From Arenibacter latericius DSM 15913 (lineage in GTDB: Bacteria; Bacteroidota; Bacteroidia; Flavobacteriales; Flavobacteriaceae): a stretch of 64,000 bases of DNA. Each line of letters starts with the position of its first letter. Within the stretch, counting starts at the first letter, position 1. The notes below the pieces were generated by a model. That model saw only the letters and a list, made by a program, of their open reading frames with translations. It was not told the DNA's origin and made no database searches. The stretch is from assembly GCF_000424985.1 (NCBI RefSeq), contig NZ_AUKX01000002.1, positions 142,351 to 206,350 on the forward strand, in the 5' to 3' direction. Both the position numbers and the translations under genes were made by a program. Below are positions 38,564 through 47,262 of this stretch, piece after piece.

Positions 38564-39901
38564 TTATAATTTAGTATTTAGAACCACTTGTAGTTCGGTC
38601 TTTTTATTGATGACCTCTACCATAGATTGTAGGTATTCTTGTTGTGCATTGTAGAGTTGGGTTTGTGCCTGTCTTAGCTCAAAGCTAGTGGCAATCCCTT
38701 CCTCATACTTAATTTGATTTTTACTCTCTATGCGTTCTGCAAGCCCTAGGTTTTCTTTTGCAGTATTATATTCTTCTATGGAAAACAGGTAATCGCTTTT
38801 AGCCTTTTCATATTGTAAACGAAGATTTTGCTCTGTTTCCGAAAGTTGTGTCTTCGCTTGGTCTACGGCAATTTTTGCCCGTTGAGTTTTGGCACTTCTT
38901 CCCAATGAACTAAAAATAGGAATGTGAAGGTCTAAGCCAAATACGGAAGATTCAAACCATTCTACCTCATTGCTAAAAAAGTTAAAAGAATCACTATAAG
39001 CAGTGCTCCCATAATTTATAAAAGCATTAAGTGTTGGCAAGGCCATGCTTTTTTGCAATTTTAGTTCTAATTCCCTTTGTTTAAACAAATTGGTGGCAAT
39101 TTTAAAATCTACATTGCCTTCCATTATAAATTCGGACTCCAATAGGTCTGGTCTTATTTGCTGCTGCGCCAGATCGTTAAGGTTTTCCGTTAATATAGTG
39201 GGTTCATTAATGTCTATTCCCAAAACTAAATTTAACATCTGCAGTGTAATATCCTGAAGGCGTAGGGAGTTCTTTAATTGGTTGTCTATAGAGGAAAGCG
39301 TAATTTGTAATTGTTCTACACTTTCTTCCTCTCCCAACCCATTTTCATATAACTTTTGGGTCTCTAAGAGATTTTTTTCCAAATTGGCTTTGTTCTTTCT
39401 AAATATGTCAACACTCTCCTTGGCTAATAAGACATTTCCATAGGCCTCTACTACTGCCTTACGAATTTCTAGATCGGTTTTTTCTTTGTTGTTCTTACTA
39501 TATTGTATAAAGGTCTTTGCTGCTTGGACCCCTACAATATACGAACCGTCAAATATCTGTTGCCTTAAAGTGGCAGAGGCATTGGCGGTCTGTGGCTGAC
39601 CGAAAACGATTGGAATAAATGTGCCTGGTTCCCCACCACCAAATTCTGCGGGAATTAGGGATACTTGTTGTTTAAGCTGATTTTGGTAACTAACATCACC
39701 ACTTATTTGAGGCAATCCCGTAGCGATGGTTTCCCATTTTTGCTTCTGAGCGTCCGTTAGGTCACGCCCCGCATTTATAGCACTGTAATTATTTTCGAGG
39801 GCAAATTCAATTGCTTGTTCCAAGCTGAATTTATGGACTTGCTCTTGAGCGTTTACCCAGCTAACTAAGAGCATTAGAAATATGGTTAACCTATTTTTCA
39901 T
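38564..39901 (-). CDS. TolC-family outer-membrane channel
   Basis: Outer-membrane factor of the efflux complex, 445 residues. The signal peptide ends near SWVNAQEQ. The repeat layout of the family is visible: an N-terminal FSLEQAIEFALENNYSAINA, long amphipathic helices (KANLEKNLLETQKLYENGLG), a second FKQRELELKLQKS and the terminal YEEGIATSFELRQAQTQLYN. It lies 43 bases after tetR and 30 bases before the adaptor gene on the same strand. Confidence 0.95.
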   Translation of the reverse strand: MKNRLTIFLMLLVSWVNAQEQVHKFSLEQAIEFALENNYSAINAGRDLTDAQKQKWETIATGLPQISGDVSYQNQLKQQVSLIPAEFGGGEPGTFIPIVFGQPQTANASATLRQQIFDGSYIVGVQAAKTFIQYSKNNKEKTDLEIRKAVVEAYGNVLLAKESVDIFRKNKANLEKNLLETQKLYENGLGEEESVEQLQITLSSIDNQLKNSLRLQDITLQMLNLVLGIDINEPTILTENLNDLAQQQIRPDLLESEFIMEGNVDFKIATNLFKQRELELKLQKSMALPTLNAFINYGSTAYSDSFNFFSNEVEWFESSVFGLDLHIPIFSSLGRSAKTQRAKIAVDQAKTQLSETEQNLRLQYEKAKSDYLFSIEEYNTAKENLGLAERIESKNQIKYEEGIATSFELRQAQTQLYNAQQEYLQSMVEVINKKTELQVVLNTKL

Positions 39902-39944
39902 CGAATTCTGTTTACTGTTTTAGTAATTGGTTATATAAGGGTTT

Positions 39945-40550
39945 TTATTCTTTATTGGATTGGATAATTTTATTTAAATAATCTCTTCCTTTTGGGGTTA
40001 CAATGCCTCGTAAATAATATTCCAAAAAATTGCTTTGTAAACTATCCATTGGAAAAAGGTCTTTAGGAAACATTTCAGGGTCCTGGATACTGGTCATCCC
40101 GGAGATGTAAATCCTAGACACAAAATCTATATTTATATCCTCCCGATAGACTCCCGATTTTAATCCCCTTTTTAAATTATTGATGATGCATTTCTGCATA
40201 AGGGTATTTTGTTTGGTTTTTAGATGTCCGGCTATTTTGGGATAGTATTTATGTAATTGGTACTGGGAGGCTGATTTTTCATCCTTTATATAGTAGATGA
40301 CGTATTTTTTAATATCGTACAACTCCTCAATGGGATTTTTACCTAAGGCGCATATTGTATTTATACCCTCACTTATTTTATCGAATAGCTGACTGGTACA
40401 CTCCTGTACCAGTTTAGTTTTGTTTTCGTAGTGAGTATAAATGGTTTTTTTAGAAATGCCAATTTCATTTGCCAGATCATCCATGGTAACACTTTTAACC
40501 CCTAGGTTTAAAAATAGTTCCGTAGCCTTATCTAATATTAACTCCTTCAT
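39945..40550 (-). CDS. TetR/AcrR-family transcriptional regulator
   Basis: 201-residue regulator and first gene of the efflux operon, which it probably represses. The N-terminal three-helix DNA-binding domain reads KATELFLNLGVKSVTMDDLA, NEIGISKKTIYTHYENKTKL. The rest is an alpha-helical ligand-binding domain without a recognisable specificity signature. Its own promoter contains an 8-bp inverted repeat that is a candidate operator. The polyprenyl synthase gene diverges from the same intergenic region. Confidence 0.93.
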   Translation of the reverse strand: MKELILDKATELFLNLGVKSVTMDDLANEIGISKKTIYTHYENKTKLVQECTSQLFDKISEGINTICALGKNPIEELYDIKKYVIYYIKDEKSASQYQLHKYYPKIAGHLKTKQNTLMQKCIINNLKRGLKSGVYREDINIDFVSRIYISGMTSIQDPEMFPKDLFPMDSLQSNFLEYYLRGIVTPKGRDYLNKIIQSNKE

Positions 40551-40558
40551 ATTGGCCG

Positions 40559-40588
40559 CAAAGATAGTTAGGAAACTATTAAAACCAA
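40559..40588 (-). promoter_or_regulatory. promoter of the tetR-efflux operon
   Basis: On the minus strand TTG (40586-40588) and TATCTTTG (40559-40566) are separated by 19 bases, a perfect fit to the Bacteroidetes consensus. The start codon is 9 bases beyond the -7 element, so the leader is very short. Confidence 0.75.
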
Positions 40589-40599
40589 TAAAGTTTCCT
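40570..40599. promoter_or_regulatory. candidate TetR operator
   Basis: AGGAAACT at 40570-40577 and AGTTTCCT at 40592-40599 form a perfect inverted repeat with a 14-base centre. It overlaps the -33 element and spacer of the tetR promoter. This position suits autorepression. Confidence 0.55.
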
Positions 40600-40672
40600 T
40601 GATTCTTTTCAATTTTGATTCAGGTGATATTATGAACCGTTTAATTCTTTATGCATACTGAAGGGTTTGATG

Positions 40673-40680
40673 TATTTTTG
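40673..40680 (+). promoter_or_regulatory. possible -7 element of the polyprenyl synthase gene
   Basis: TATTTTTG matches TAnnTTTG 18 bases before the ATG. No clear TTG occurs at the -33 position. Confidence 0.4.
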
Positions 40681-40697
40681 GAGAAAATTATGTTCCT

Positions 40698-41672
40698 ATG
40701 CCCAAAATTGACCAATATCGATCTCATTTTTTAGCTTATTTAGAAAGTAAGAGTCTAGTAGAAGAGCCTAGAAATCTTTATGAGCCAATTTCATATATAC
40801 TTCATCTTGGAGGAAAGCGATTACGGCCGGTACTCACCCTTATGGCAACAGATATTTTTGGGGTAGATTATAAAAAGGCAATGGATGCGGCATTGGCTAT
40901 TGAGGTGTTTCATAATTTTTCTTTGGTGCATGATGATATTATGGATGGGGCACCCCTGCGTAGGGGTAAGCAAACCGTGCATGAGAAATGGGATGTAAAT
41001 ACGGGGATTTTATCGGGGGACGCTATGCTGATCTATTGCTACCAGCTTTTAGAGAGTTATCCTGATGCTGTTTTTAAAGAACTGATGCAACTGTTTAGTA
41101 AAACAGCAATGGAAGTTTGTGAAGGACAACAATACGATGTGGATTTTGAGACTAGGGACGATGTAAGTATTCCAGAATACTTATTGATGATTCAATATAA
41201 GACTGCTGTTTTGGTTGGCGCCGCTATGAAGATGGGAGCTATAATCGCAGATCAGCCCAAGTCGGTCCAAGATGCCATCTATGATTTTGGAAAGTATTTA
41301 GGAATCGCTTTTCAATTACAGGATGATTATTTAGATGCTTTTGGTGATCCCAAAACTTTTGGCAAGCAAGTAGGAGGGGATATTATGGTTAATAAAAAGA
41401 CTTATTTGTATTTAAAGTCTTTGGAGTTGGGAAATTCCATACAAAAACAAGAGTTGGAGCATTTGTTTTCTATAAAGCCTGCAGATACCTTACATAAGGT
41501 TACTACTGTTAAAGAGTTGTATGAAGAAACTGGGGCAGTAGATGAGACCTTAAAAGAAATAGAAGGATATACCCAAAAGGCATTTGCTCTTTTGGATGAG
41601 CTCCCTATAGATCAGTCTAAAAAGGAAATGTTAGCCCAATTTGGCACCTCCCTAATGAAACGGGAGGTGTAA
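40698..41672 (+). CDS. polyprenyl diphosphate synthase
   Basis: Trans-isoprenyl diphosphate synthase that extends allylic diphosphates with IPP. The first Asp-rich motif is DDIMD at 79-83 (VHDDIMDGAPLRRG) and the second is in FQLQDDYLDAFGD; GGKRLRPVL and GQQYDVDFE are the other signature segments. At 324 residues it fits the GGPP/longer-chain class. Phe74 five residues before the first motif hints at a medium chain length. Proximity to lycopene cyclase makes a carotenoid-precursor role attractive, but quinone side-chain synthesis is equally possible. Its 3' end carries an 8-bp hairpin and converges on the next gene. Confidence 0.92.
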   Translation: MPKIDQYRSHFLAYLESKSLVEEPRNLYEPISYILHLGGKRLRPVLTLMATDIFGVDYKKAMDAALAIEVFHNFSLVHDDIMDGAPLRRGKQTVHEKWDVNTGILSGDAMLIYCYQLLESYPDAVFKELMQLFSKTAMEVCEGQQYDVDFETRDDVSIPEYLLMIQYKTAVLVGAAMKMGAIIADQPKSVQDAIYDFGKYLGIAFQLQDDYLDAFGDPKTFGKQVGGDIMVNKKTYLYLKSLELGNSIQKQELEHLFSIKPADTLHKVTTVKELYEETGAVDETLKEIEGYTQKAFALLDELPIDQSKKEMLAQFGTSLMKREV

Positions 41673-41685
41673 AATAGGCTGTTTA

Positions 41686-44600
41686 TTACTTTTTCATATT
41701 AGCTAAGAATTCTATTACATCTCTAATTTCTCTCTTAGACATAAGGGTGCCCATTGCTGGCATTCCGGAGGCCATATTTTGCCGTTTGGCAACTCTTGAT
41801 GTAGCAATAACTAAGGGCTCTGCATCGGAAGTTCTTAAGGTGATTTCATCCTTATTTTCCGATGTTAAGATTCCCGTTACTACCTGTCCTTCTTTTAAGG
41901 TGAGGGTAACAGTACCATAACCAGGAGCCAAACGCTCACTAGGCTGTATTAGGGATTCTAATAGTTGTTCTCTGCTTAAAATATTTCCAATATTGTCCAT
42001 CGGGGGACCTACAGTGCCGCCTTGTCCATTTACGGAATGGCAGCGAACACATTGTCCTGCAGAATTATTGTTAAAATACTGGTATCCTGCCCATCTATTT
42101 CCTCCGGTAAGGGTTTCTTTGTAGGCTTCCAGGCCATCTCCTTTAGATCTTATCTGATCTAATTGCGCTATTAATTCTTCAGATTCGCTAGCTTCTACCG
42201 CTTCTATTAAATCTAGGATTACTCCGCTAGCTAGTGCATTGGCATTGGCTTGTTCAATTAAGGAAGTTAAGACCTTACTAGATTTATTGACTGGCATTTC
42301 CCCTAAAACACTTAACATCTTTTGTTGTTCCGCAAGCGATCCGCTATTAAAAATAGGAGTTACAATACTTGGAAGTTTTTCCTTATCAATATCCAGTTGA
42401 TTAAGTAACCCCAAAGCCACGGTGCGCACATGCTGATTCTTATCGCGCATGCCATCTTCCATAACTTCTTCAATCTTATCGTATTTTAAATCTCCAAGCG
42501 CTACTAACATTGCGGCTCTTACCTCTGGGGAAGAATGCGTTTTCATAAGTTTTGCCATTTGAGATTGGTACCCGTCTAGCTTTAAGATGCCAATAGTTTT
42601 GGCCATGGCAGTAAGCATTTTGGGATTAGAATCTTTCATGAATTCAGGAATATGCTTCTCTAGTTTCTGGCGTACTACTTTTTCATCTCTCCATACTTCA
42701 CCTCTGTACCTACCATCTACTCTGTCTAATACAGAAGGTGAAGCCCATGTGCCGATTGTTGTTAAGGCCTCGCTTCTTAGGGTAGCAGATACATTAGATC
42801 TTCTTGCGAAATTAATTAATAGATCTAACTCCTTATCACCACCTACCCTAAGGGCAGCGTTAATGCTTCTGCGCAATAGAGGTTCCGAGGTAAACCGTTC
42901 TTCTTGTAAGAGGGAGGCTAATGCTGGAAGCGCATTTTCTATGGACCAATCGTCGTTGATGGCCCTTGCAGCTTCGGCTACAAGATATTCGTCCTCATCC
43001 TTTAAGAATAGGGCCACCTTTTCGCTCTGCAGTCTTCGTAAGACCAAAACAGCGGCTAAACGCAAGCTAGGATGTTCGCTTTTAGCTAATTGAACTATGG
43101 GTTGTACTTGCCCAATCCTAGACAAAGCTAAAACAGCGGCATGTCTTAGGTAAACATCCTCGTCATTATTCGCTTTCAACATTTCCAATAAAGGATTAAT
43201 CGCTTCGCTTTCCTGGATTCTACCAAGAGCTTGGGCAGCAAAGAATTGTACCCTAGCATTATTATGTTGCAGTAGGGGTATTAAATTTTTTCCTACCGCC
43301 TTATACTTTAAATCTCCAAGCACCTTAGCTGTTTGTGCTATAATTTCTGCATCCTTGTCTTGCAATAAAGGAACTAATAAGGCTGCTCGGCCTCTTTTAT
43401 ATCGTGCTAATTGACCTATTCCCCAAATACCATGGATGCGAGCTAATTGATTGTTATTTTCTTGTATAGCATCCTTAAGGCCTATTAAGCCATTCTTATC
43501 CTTGGCAACCAATTCGAATTGTGCTTTCTGCCTTATCCGCATATCTGGATAAGCTAACAACTGGGTGAGTTTTTCTATGCTTTGATTTTTATAATCCAAG
43601 GTCATTAAACGCTCAGTCTCTTTTCTTTCTGTCGCTAGGTCGTTTCTGTTTTTGCTTACATCTAATTTCCAAACCCTTCCGTAGTTTTTTGTGCCCCATC
43701 CGTTAATCCAGTCGGCAAGATACAGGGCTCCATCTGGTGCGAAGCGAATTCCTGTGGGAAGTATTCCGCTAAGAATATTTTGTTCGGTAATTAACTCAAA
43801 AGAGGCTCCTTTAGGTTTTAGGTTAAAACTCCAGATATTGGATCTACTTGGATTTCCAACAAATTCTACCAAGAAAAACTTATTTCTCCATTCTTTTCCT
43901 AATGCAGTTCCGGGGTTATAAGCCATTCCTGTTGGGCCATTGTGAAAGTTCATTATAGGAGGAATTATGTAGGCAGCCTGATCTTCCCAGCGAGGAACAA
44001 AGAGCTTTTCATCCATCCAAACGTTATAGCCGTTATTTTTAGGATCTGTATATTTCCCGTATTGCCAATTTGCTCTCCATCCTGCATCCGAACCCTCTAC
44101 AATATATACTAATCGTTCACTTTCTCCACGGTGGTCACCATCGTTGTCCGAACTGATAATATTGCCATATTCATCAAACACAAATTCGTGAGTGTTACGC
44201 AATCCCCTAGCAAAAACTTCAAAATCGCTTCCATCGGGATTAGATCTTACAATAACTCCCTGATTGGGATATTTGTGATTTGTTCCGTCTGCTGTGGTGA
44301 TATTAGCCCCTATGTCGCCAATTCCCCAATATATTTTTCCATCAGGTCCTTCTATAGCGCCAGACATACCGTGACCGCTAAAACCAATATGTATTCCATA
44401 GCCATGGGAGATAGAAGTTTTATGCTCCATTATTCCGTCTCCGTCCTTATCTGTAAAACGCCACATGTCTGGGGCAATACCTACAAACATATCGTTATCT
44501 CTTACTAAGAGGGCGCCTGCTACATCGGACACCTCCTCATTAAAATCGTTAACTATCCTAGTGGCAATATCAGCCCTACCGTTTTTGTTGAGGTCTTCTA

Positions 44601-45096
44601 ACTTCCACACTTCGTCTTTTTCTACAGTAAGATCGCGCCAATCGTGGATGCTATCCTTATTTAAATCTTTTAACCAGTTGTTTTCTTCACTTTTATCAGT
44701 TGCGAAGGTGCTATGTAAAAACTTTCTTCTGTCTTCTACAGATTCTAACGCTATGGAAGGGGTCATCCAATCCCTAAACCCCCTAATATCGAACTCAGAA
44801 TTTTTTTGCCGATTAGTTCTTGTTAAATAGATGTTTCCTTTGTTATCTATAGACATCGCTACAGGATCTGGTGCCAAAGAATCCGATGCCCATAGGGAAA
44901 GAGTAAGTCCTTTTGCGACTTGGGCTGGTACATTTTCTTCTATTTCCTTAAATCTAGCGGCTGCGGTTAAAGAATCTTCCTGAATTACAAGCAAAGGTTC
45001 CTTTGTGATTTTCGACGCTTCTTTTTTACAAGAGGAGATAAGCAGCGTAGTTAAGAAAAGAAAAAGGAAGGTACGGTGGAAAAATATGGTTCTCAT
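41686..45096 (-). CDS. large lipoprotein: sugar-dehydrogenase-like propeller, HEAT repeats and cytochrome c
   Basis: Exported lipoprotein of 1136 residues (signal ending LTTLLISSC). The first 430 residues form a PQQ/sugar-dehydrogenase-like propeller (AMSIDNKGNIYLTRTNR, GHGMSGAIEGPDGKIYWGIG, ARGLRNTHEFVFDEYGNIIS, APDGALYLADWINGW). The middle holds many HEAT-like repeats (VQFFAAQALGRIQESEAINP, RHAAVLALSRIG, RAAMLVALGDLKYDKIEEVM). The C-terminus is a c-type cytochrome with the haem site CVRCH near residue 1018 and a later Met-rich segment (MASGMPAMG). This matches the PVC-type membrane-bound dehydrogenase/haem-binding architecture. It probably oxidises a sugar-like substrate and passes electrons on; the substrate is unknown. 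Confidence 0.88.
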   Translation of the reverse strand: MRTIFFHRTFLFLFLTTLLISSCKKEASKITKEPLLVIQEDSLTAAARFKEIEENVPAQVAKGLTLSLWASDSLAPDPVAMSIDNKGNIYLTRTNRQKNSEFDIRGFRDWMTPSIALESVEDRRKFLHSTFATDKSEENNWLKDLNKDSIHDWRDLTVEKDEVWKLEDLNKNGRADIATRIVNDFNEEVSDVAGALLVRDNDMFVGIAPDMWRFTDKDGDGIMEHKTSISHGYGIHIGFSGHGMSGAIEGPDGKIYWGIGDIGANITTADGTNHKYPNQGVIVRSNPDGSDFEVFARGLRNTHEFVFDEYGNIISSDNDGDHRGESERLVYIVEGSDAGWRANWQYGKYTDPKNNGYNVWMDEKLFVPRWEDQAAYIIPPIMNFHNGPTGMAYNPGTALGKEWRNKFFLVEFVGNPSRSNIWSFNLKPKGASFELITEQNILSGILPTGIRFAPDGALYLADWINGWGTKNYGRVWKLDVSKNRNDLATERKETERLMTLDYKNQSIEKLTQLLAYPDMRIRQKAQFELVAKDKNGLIGLKDAIQENNNQLARIHGIWGIGQLARYKRGRAALLVPLLQDKDAEIIAQTAKVLGDLKYKAVGKNLIPLLQHNNARVQFFAAQALGRIQESEAINPLLEMLKANNDEDVYLRHAAVLALSRIGQVQPIVQLAKSEHPSLRLAAVLVLRRLQSEKVALFLKDEDEYLVAEAARAINDDWSIENALPALASLLQEERFTSEPLLRRSINAALRVGGDKELDLLINFARRSNVSATLRSEALTTIGTWASPSVLDRVDGRYRGEVWRDEKVVRQKLEKHIPEFMKDSNPKMLTAMAKTIGILKLDGYQSQMAKLMKTHSSPEVRAAMLVALGDLKYDKIEEVMEDGMRDKNQHVRTVALGLLNQLDIDKEKLPSIVTPIFNSGSLAEQQKMLSVLGEMPVNKSSKVLTSLIEQANANALASGVILDLIEAVEASESEELIAQLDQIRSKGDGLEAYKETLTGGNRWAGYQYFNNNSAGQCVRCHSVNGQGGTVGPPMDNIGNILSREQLLESLIQPSERLAPGYGTVTLTLKEGQVVTGILTSENKDEITLRTSDAEPLVIATSRVAKRQNMASGMPAMGTLMSKREIRDVIEFLANMKK

Positions 45097-45197
45097 TGAT
45101 TTTGATTAATGTTTTGTTTTAAGGGTATGCCCGCTTATAGTTTACGGCAGTACGTTTAAATGTAGGTATATTGAAATAGGGGTTATAATTATGCTTG

Positions 45198-46346
45198 TTA
45201 AAATTTAATGATTCTACGTATCAAAGCTAAAATAAATTCTTTTTTGGGACAGGCAGCAATAATTTGAAGATCTTCCCAAAGATTGGTTTCCTCATCCAAA
45301 AATTTAAATATTTTTTGCGGAGATTGATTTTTAAAAAGCTGTTCAAATATTAACTGCCCTTTACTGTTGTCTCTATGCAAAATGTCTAATAGCAGCAAGT
45401 CATAAAACCAAAACCGATTTCTTTTTCCAAACTTGTTCAAAGGTTGTTCTTTTTTTAGAAAGGGAATCAATTCTTGAACCTTTTTATAAGAATGCATAAA
45501 GGTATAACCCGAACTTGGTTTTGCCCACCCTCCGGAGATGCCAATATGCATCACATTACTAGTGTTGTAGCTGTTGAAATTAAAACAGCTCATGGGGATA
45601 TTACCCTTTTCATGAGCGGTAATTTCATATTCCTCACAATTTAAGTGGTCTTTCATATAGGCCTTTAATCCATCTTCATATTCTGAAGTTGACAATACCT
45701 CCTTAGAAAATAGCGTATATTCTATTAAGGCTTCGGTTGTAGAGGTAGGTAATACGTACATAAACCGAGTGTTCCCTTTTTGGGGAATGGAAAAATCCAT
45801 AAAGGTAGCCTGGTCCGGATTAAATATAGGCTGAGCTGTTTTTATAAACCAACCAAGAAAATGCTGTTGCAATACTGGGTATTTATTTTGGTTTAAGAGG
45901 GCTTTATAATCAAAAGCACTGTTAAATACCTTCTTTGCATGGTAGGAGGAGGTAGATGTTGTTATTTCTACATGTGAGCTTTTGTCCTTTACCTCAGTTA
46001 CCGTTTCCATTACAAGGGAGATATTGGGGTGATTTCTAATTCTCTCTAAATAGTTGGCGTAGAAATGGTCTCCCCGAACCATTTTATAGGAATATGGGGT
46101 AAGCTTAAAGTGATTGGAATACACTTTTCCAGCAAAAAAGATCTGGTTCCAATTCTTGTAAATCACCTCCTTAAATCGGGTGTCTCCAGTCTCCCAAAAA
46201 CACCAGGTCCGATCATTTTCTTGTTTCTTTTCTTTATCTAATAGTAAGATGGATTTATCAGCAAAAAAAGGATCCTTGCCAAGTGCATCGGCAAGCATTA
46301 ATCCGGACGCACCTGCGCCAACAATAATATAATCGTATAAAGTCAT
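45198..46346 (-). CDS. crtY: lycopene cyclase family protein
   Basis: Flavin-dependent CrtY-type enzyme closing the ends of lycopene into beta-rings, which gives beta-carotene and then zeaxanthin-like pigments. The N-terminal dinucleotide fold reads YDIIVGAGASGLMLADALG-like (YIIVGAGASGLMLADALG at residues 6-23), followed by the family segment NDRTWCFWE. FMDFSIPQKGNTRFMYVLPT and MSCFNFNSYNTSNVMHIGIS precede the second signature GISGGWAKPSSGYTF. At 382 residues it has the normal length. No crtB or crtI is in this window, so the rest of the pathway must be elsewhere. Confidence 0.92.
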   Translation of the reverse strand: MTLYDYIIVGAGASGLMLADALGKDPFFADKSILLLDKEKKQENDRTWCFWETGDTRFKEVIYKNWNQIFFAGKVYSNHFKLTPYSYKMVRGDHFYANYLERIRNHPNISLVMETVTEVKDKSSHVEITTSTSSYHAKKVFNSAFDYKALLNQNKYPVLQQHFLGWFIKTAQPIFNPDQATFMDFSIPQKGNTRFMYVLPTSTTEALIEYTLFSKEVLSTSEYEDGLKAYMKDHLNCEEYEITAHEKGNIPMSCFNFNSYNTSNVMHIGISGGWAKPSSGYTFMHSYKKVQELIPFLKKEQPLNKFGKRNRFWFYDLLLLDILHRDNSKGQLIFEQLFKNQSPQKIFKFLDEETNLWEDLQIIAACPKKEFILALIRRIIKF

Positions 46347-46412
46347 TAAGTGTGTTGCTGTTATTTATGCTTTACCCTCGTAGAGGTACTCCCTTAATTA
46401 TTTAGGGTTTTT

Positions 46413-46438
46413 CAAAAATACTAAGAACTTAATTACAA
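46413..46438 (-). promoter_or_regulatory. possible crtY promoter
   Basis: On the minus strand TATTTTTG (46413-46420) fits the -7 element, with TTG at 46436-46438 only 15 bases upstream. The spacing is short, so this is tentative. Confidence 0.4.
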
Positions 46439-46536
46439 ATCATACTAACCCCTATTATGTAGTAGTGGAGTGCTACTTCTAATAACATAATGGGAATAAC
46501 CCATTTAGATAAGGAAGTTTAGATTGAGGAGTACTA

Positions 46537-46556
46537 TATTTAGTCTTAGCTAAATA
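46537..46556. promoter_or_regulatory. candidate metal-repressor operator upstream of mntR
   Basis: TATTTAG and CTAAATA form a perfect 7-bp inverted repeat with a TCTTAG centre, directly in front of the -33 element. The shape resembles DtxR/MntR boxes (TTTAG..CTAAA), so autoregulation by the downstream gene is plausible. Confidence 0.55.
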
Positions 46557-46586
46557 TTTGTTTTTAGGAATAAAAATGTAATTTTG
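46557..46586 (+). promoter_or_regulatory. promoter of the mntR-metal ABC operon
   Basis: TTTG at 46557-46560 and TAATTTTG at 46579-46586 with an 18-base spacer match the Bacteroidetes promoter consensus. The ATG follows 16 bases later. Confidence 0.75.
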
Positions 46587-46602
46587 CGTAAACGGCAATA
46601 CC

Positions 46603-47262
46603 ATGACTCGGTCAGAAGAAAATTATATTAAAACCATCTTTCATATTGGAAGGCAGGGAAAAGAGGCAGTTTCTACTAATTCTATTGCAGAGCAAATGGA
46701 TACTAAGCCATCTTCCGTAACGGATATGGTGAAGAAGCTTGCGGAAAAGGATTTGGTGAACTATAAAAAGTACCAAGGAGTCTCCTTAACAGAAATGGGC
46801 AATAAAATTGCCTTGGGAGTAATAAGAAAACACCGCTTATGGGAAGTGTTTTTGGTGGAGAAGCTCGATTTCTCCTGGGATGAAGTGCATGAGGTGGCAG
46901 AGCAGTTAGAGCATATAAAAAGCGACAAGCTTATAGATCGTCTAGACCGCTTACTGAAGTATCCGAAATATGATCCTCATGGGGATCCTATTCCCGATAA
47001 GGACGGAGGCTTTGAGGAAAGGGACGAAATATTGCTGAGTGAAGTTCCCGTAGGAGGCGGAGGAATTTGCGTTGGAGTAAAAGATTCATCAGCTAGTTTT
47101 CTAAAGTTTTTAGATAAGAATAATATTGGTTTAGGAGATCATATTCAAGTATTAGAGATTGAAGAATTTGATGGGTCATTGTTGATTGGAATAGGAGAAA
47201 ATCAAAAGCAAATTTCACATCAGATTGCCGCTAACCTATATATAAAGTTGAAGGAAGAATGA
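46603..47262 (+). CDS. DtxR/MntR-family metal-dependent repressor
   Basis: 219-residue regulator that senses Mn2+ or Fe2+ and probably controls the transporter genes behind it. The winged helix covers about 1-70 (SENYIKTIFHI-like start at EENYIKTIFHIG, then TKPSSVTDMVKKLAEKDLVN and GVSLTEMGNKIALGV). The dimer/metal domain contains RKHRLWEVFLVEKL and EVHEVAEQLEHIKSDKLIDR, with the His and Glu ligands of the family. The C-terminal part (GDHIQVLEIEEFDGSLLIGI) is an SH3/FeoA-like domain. The stop overlaps the next gene's ATG (ATGA). Confidence 0.93.
   Translation: MTRSEENYIKTIFHIGRQGKEAVSTNSIAEQMDTKPSSVTDMVKKLAEKDLVNYKKYQGVSLTEMGNKIALGVIRKHRLWEVFLVEKLDFSWDEVHEVAEQLEHIKSDKLIDRLDRLLKYPKYDPHGDPIPDKDGGFEERDEILLSEVPVGGGGICVGVKDSSASFLKFLDKNNIGLGDHIQVLEIEEFDGSLLIGIGENQKQISHQIAANLYIKLKEE

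Noticed and set aside
42587..43093. 168-codon plus-strand frame antisense to the HEAT-repeat region
   Set aside because: It is the longest shadow frame in the window, but the opposite strand has clear repeats and motifs; composition mirrors that gene.
44131..44508. 125-codon plus-strand frame inside the cytochrome/HEAT gene
   Set aside because: It lies fully antisense to a well-supported coding region and has no family resemblance.
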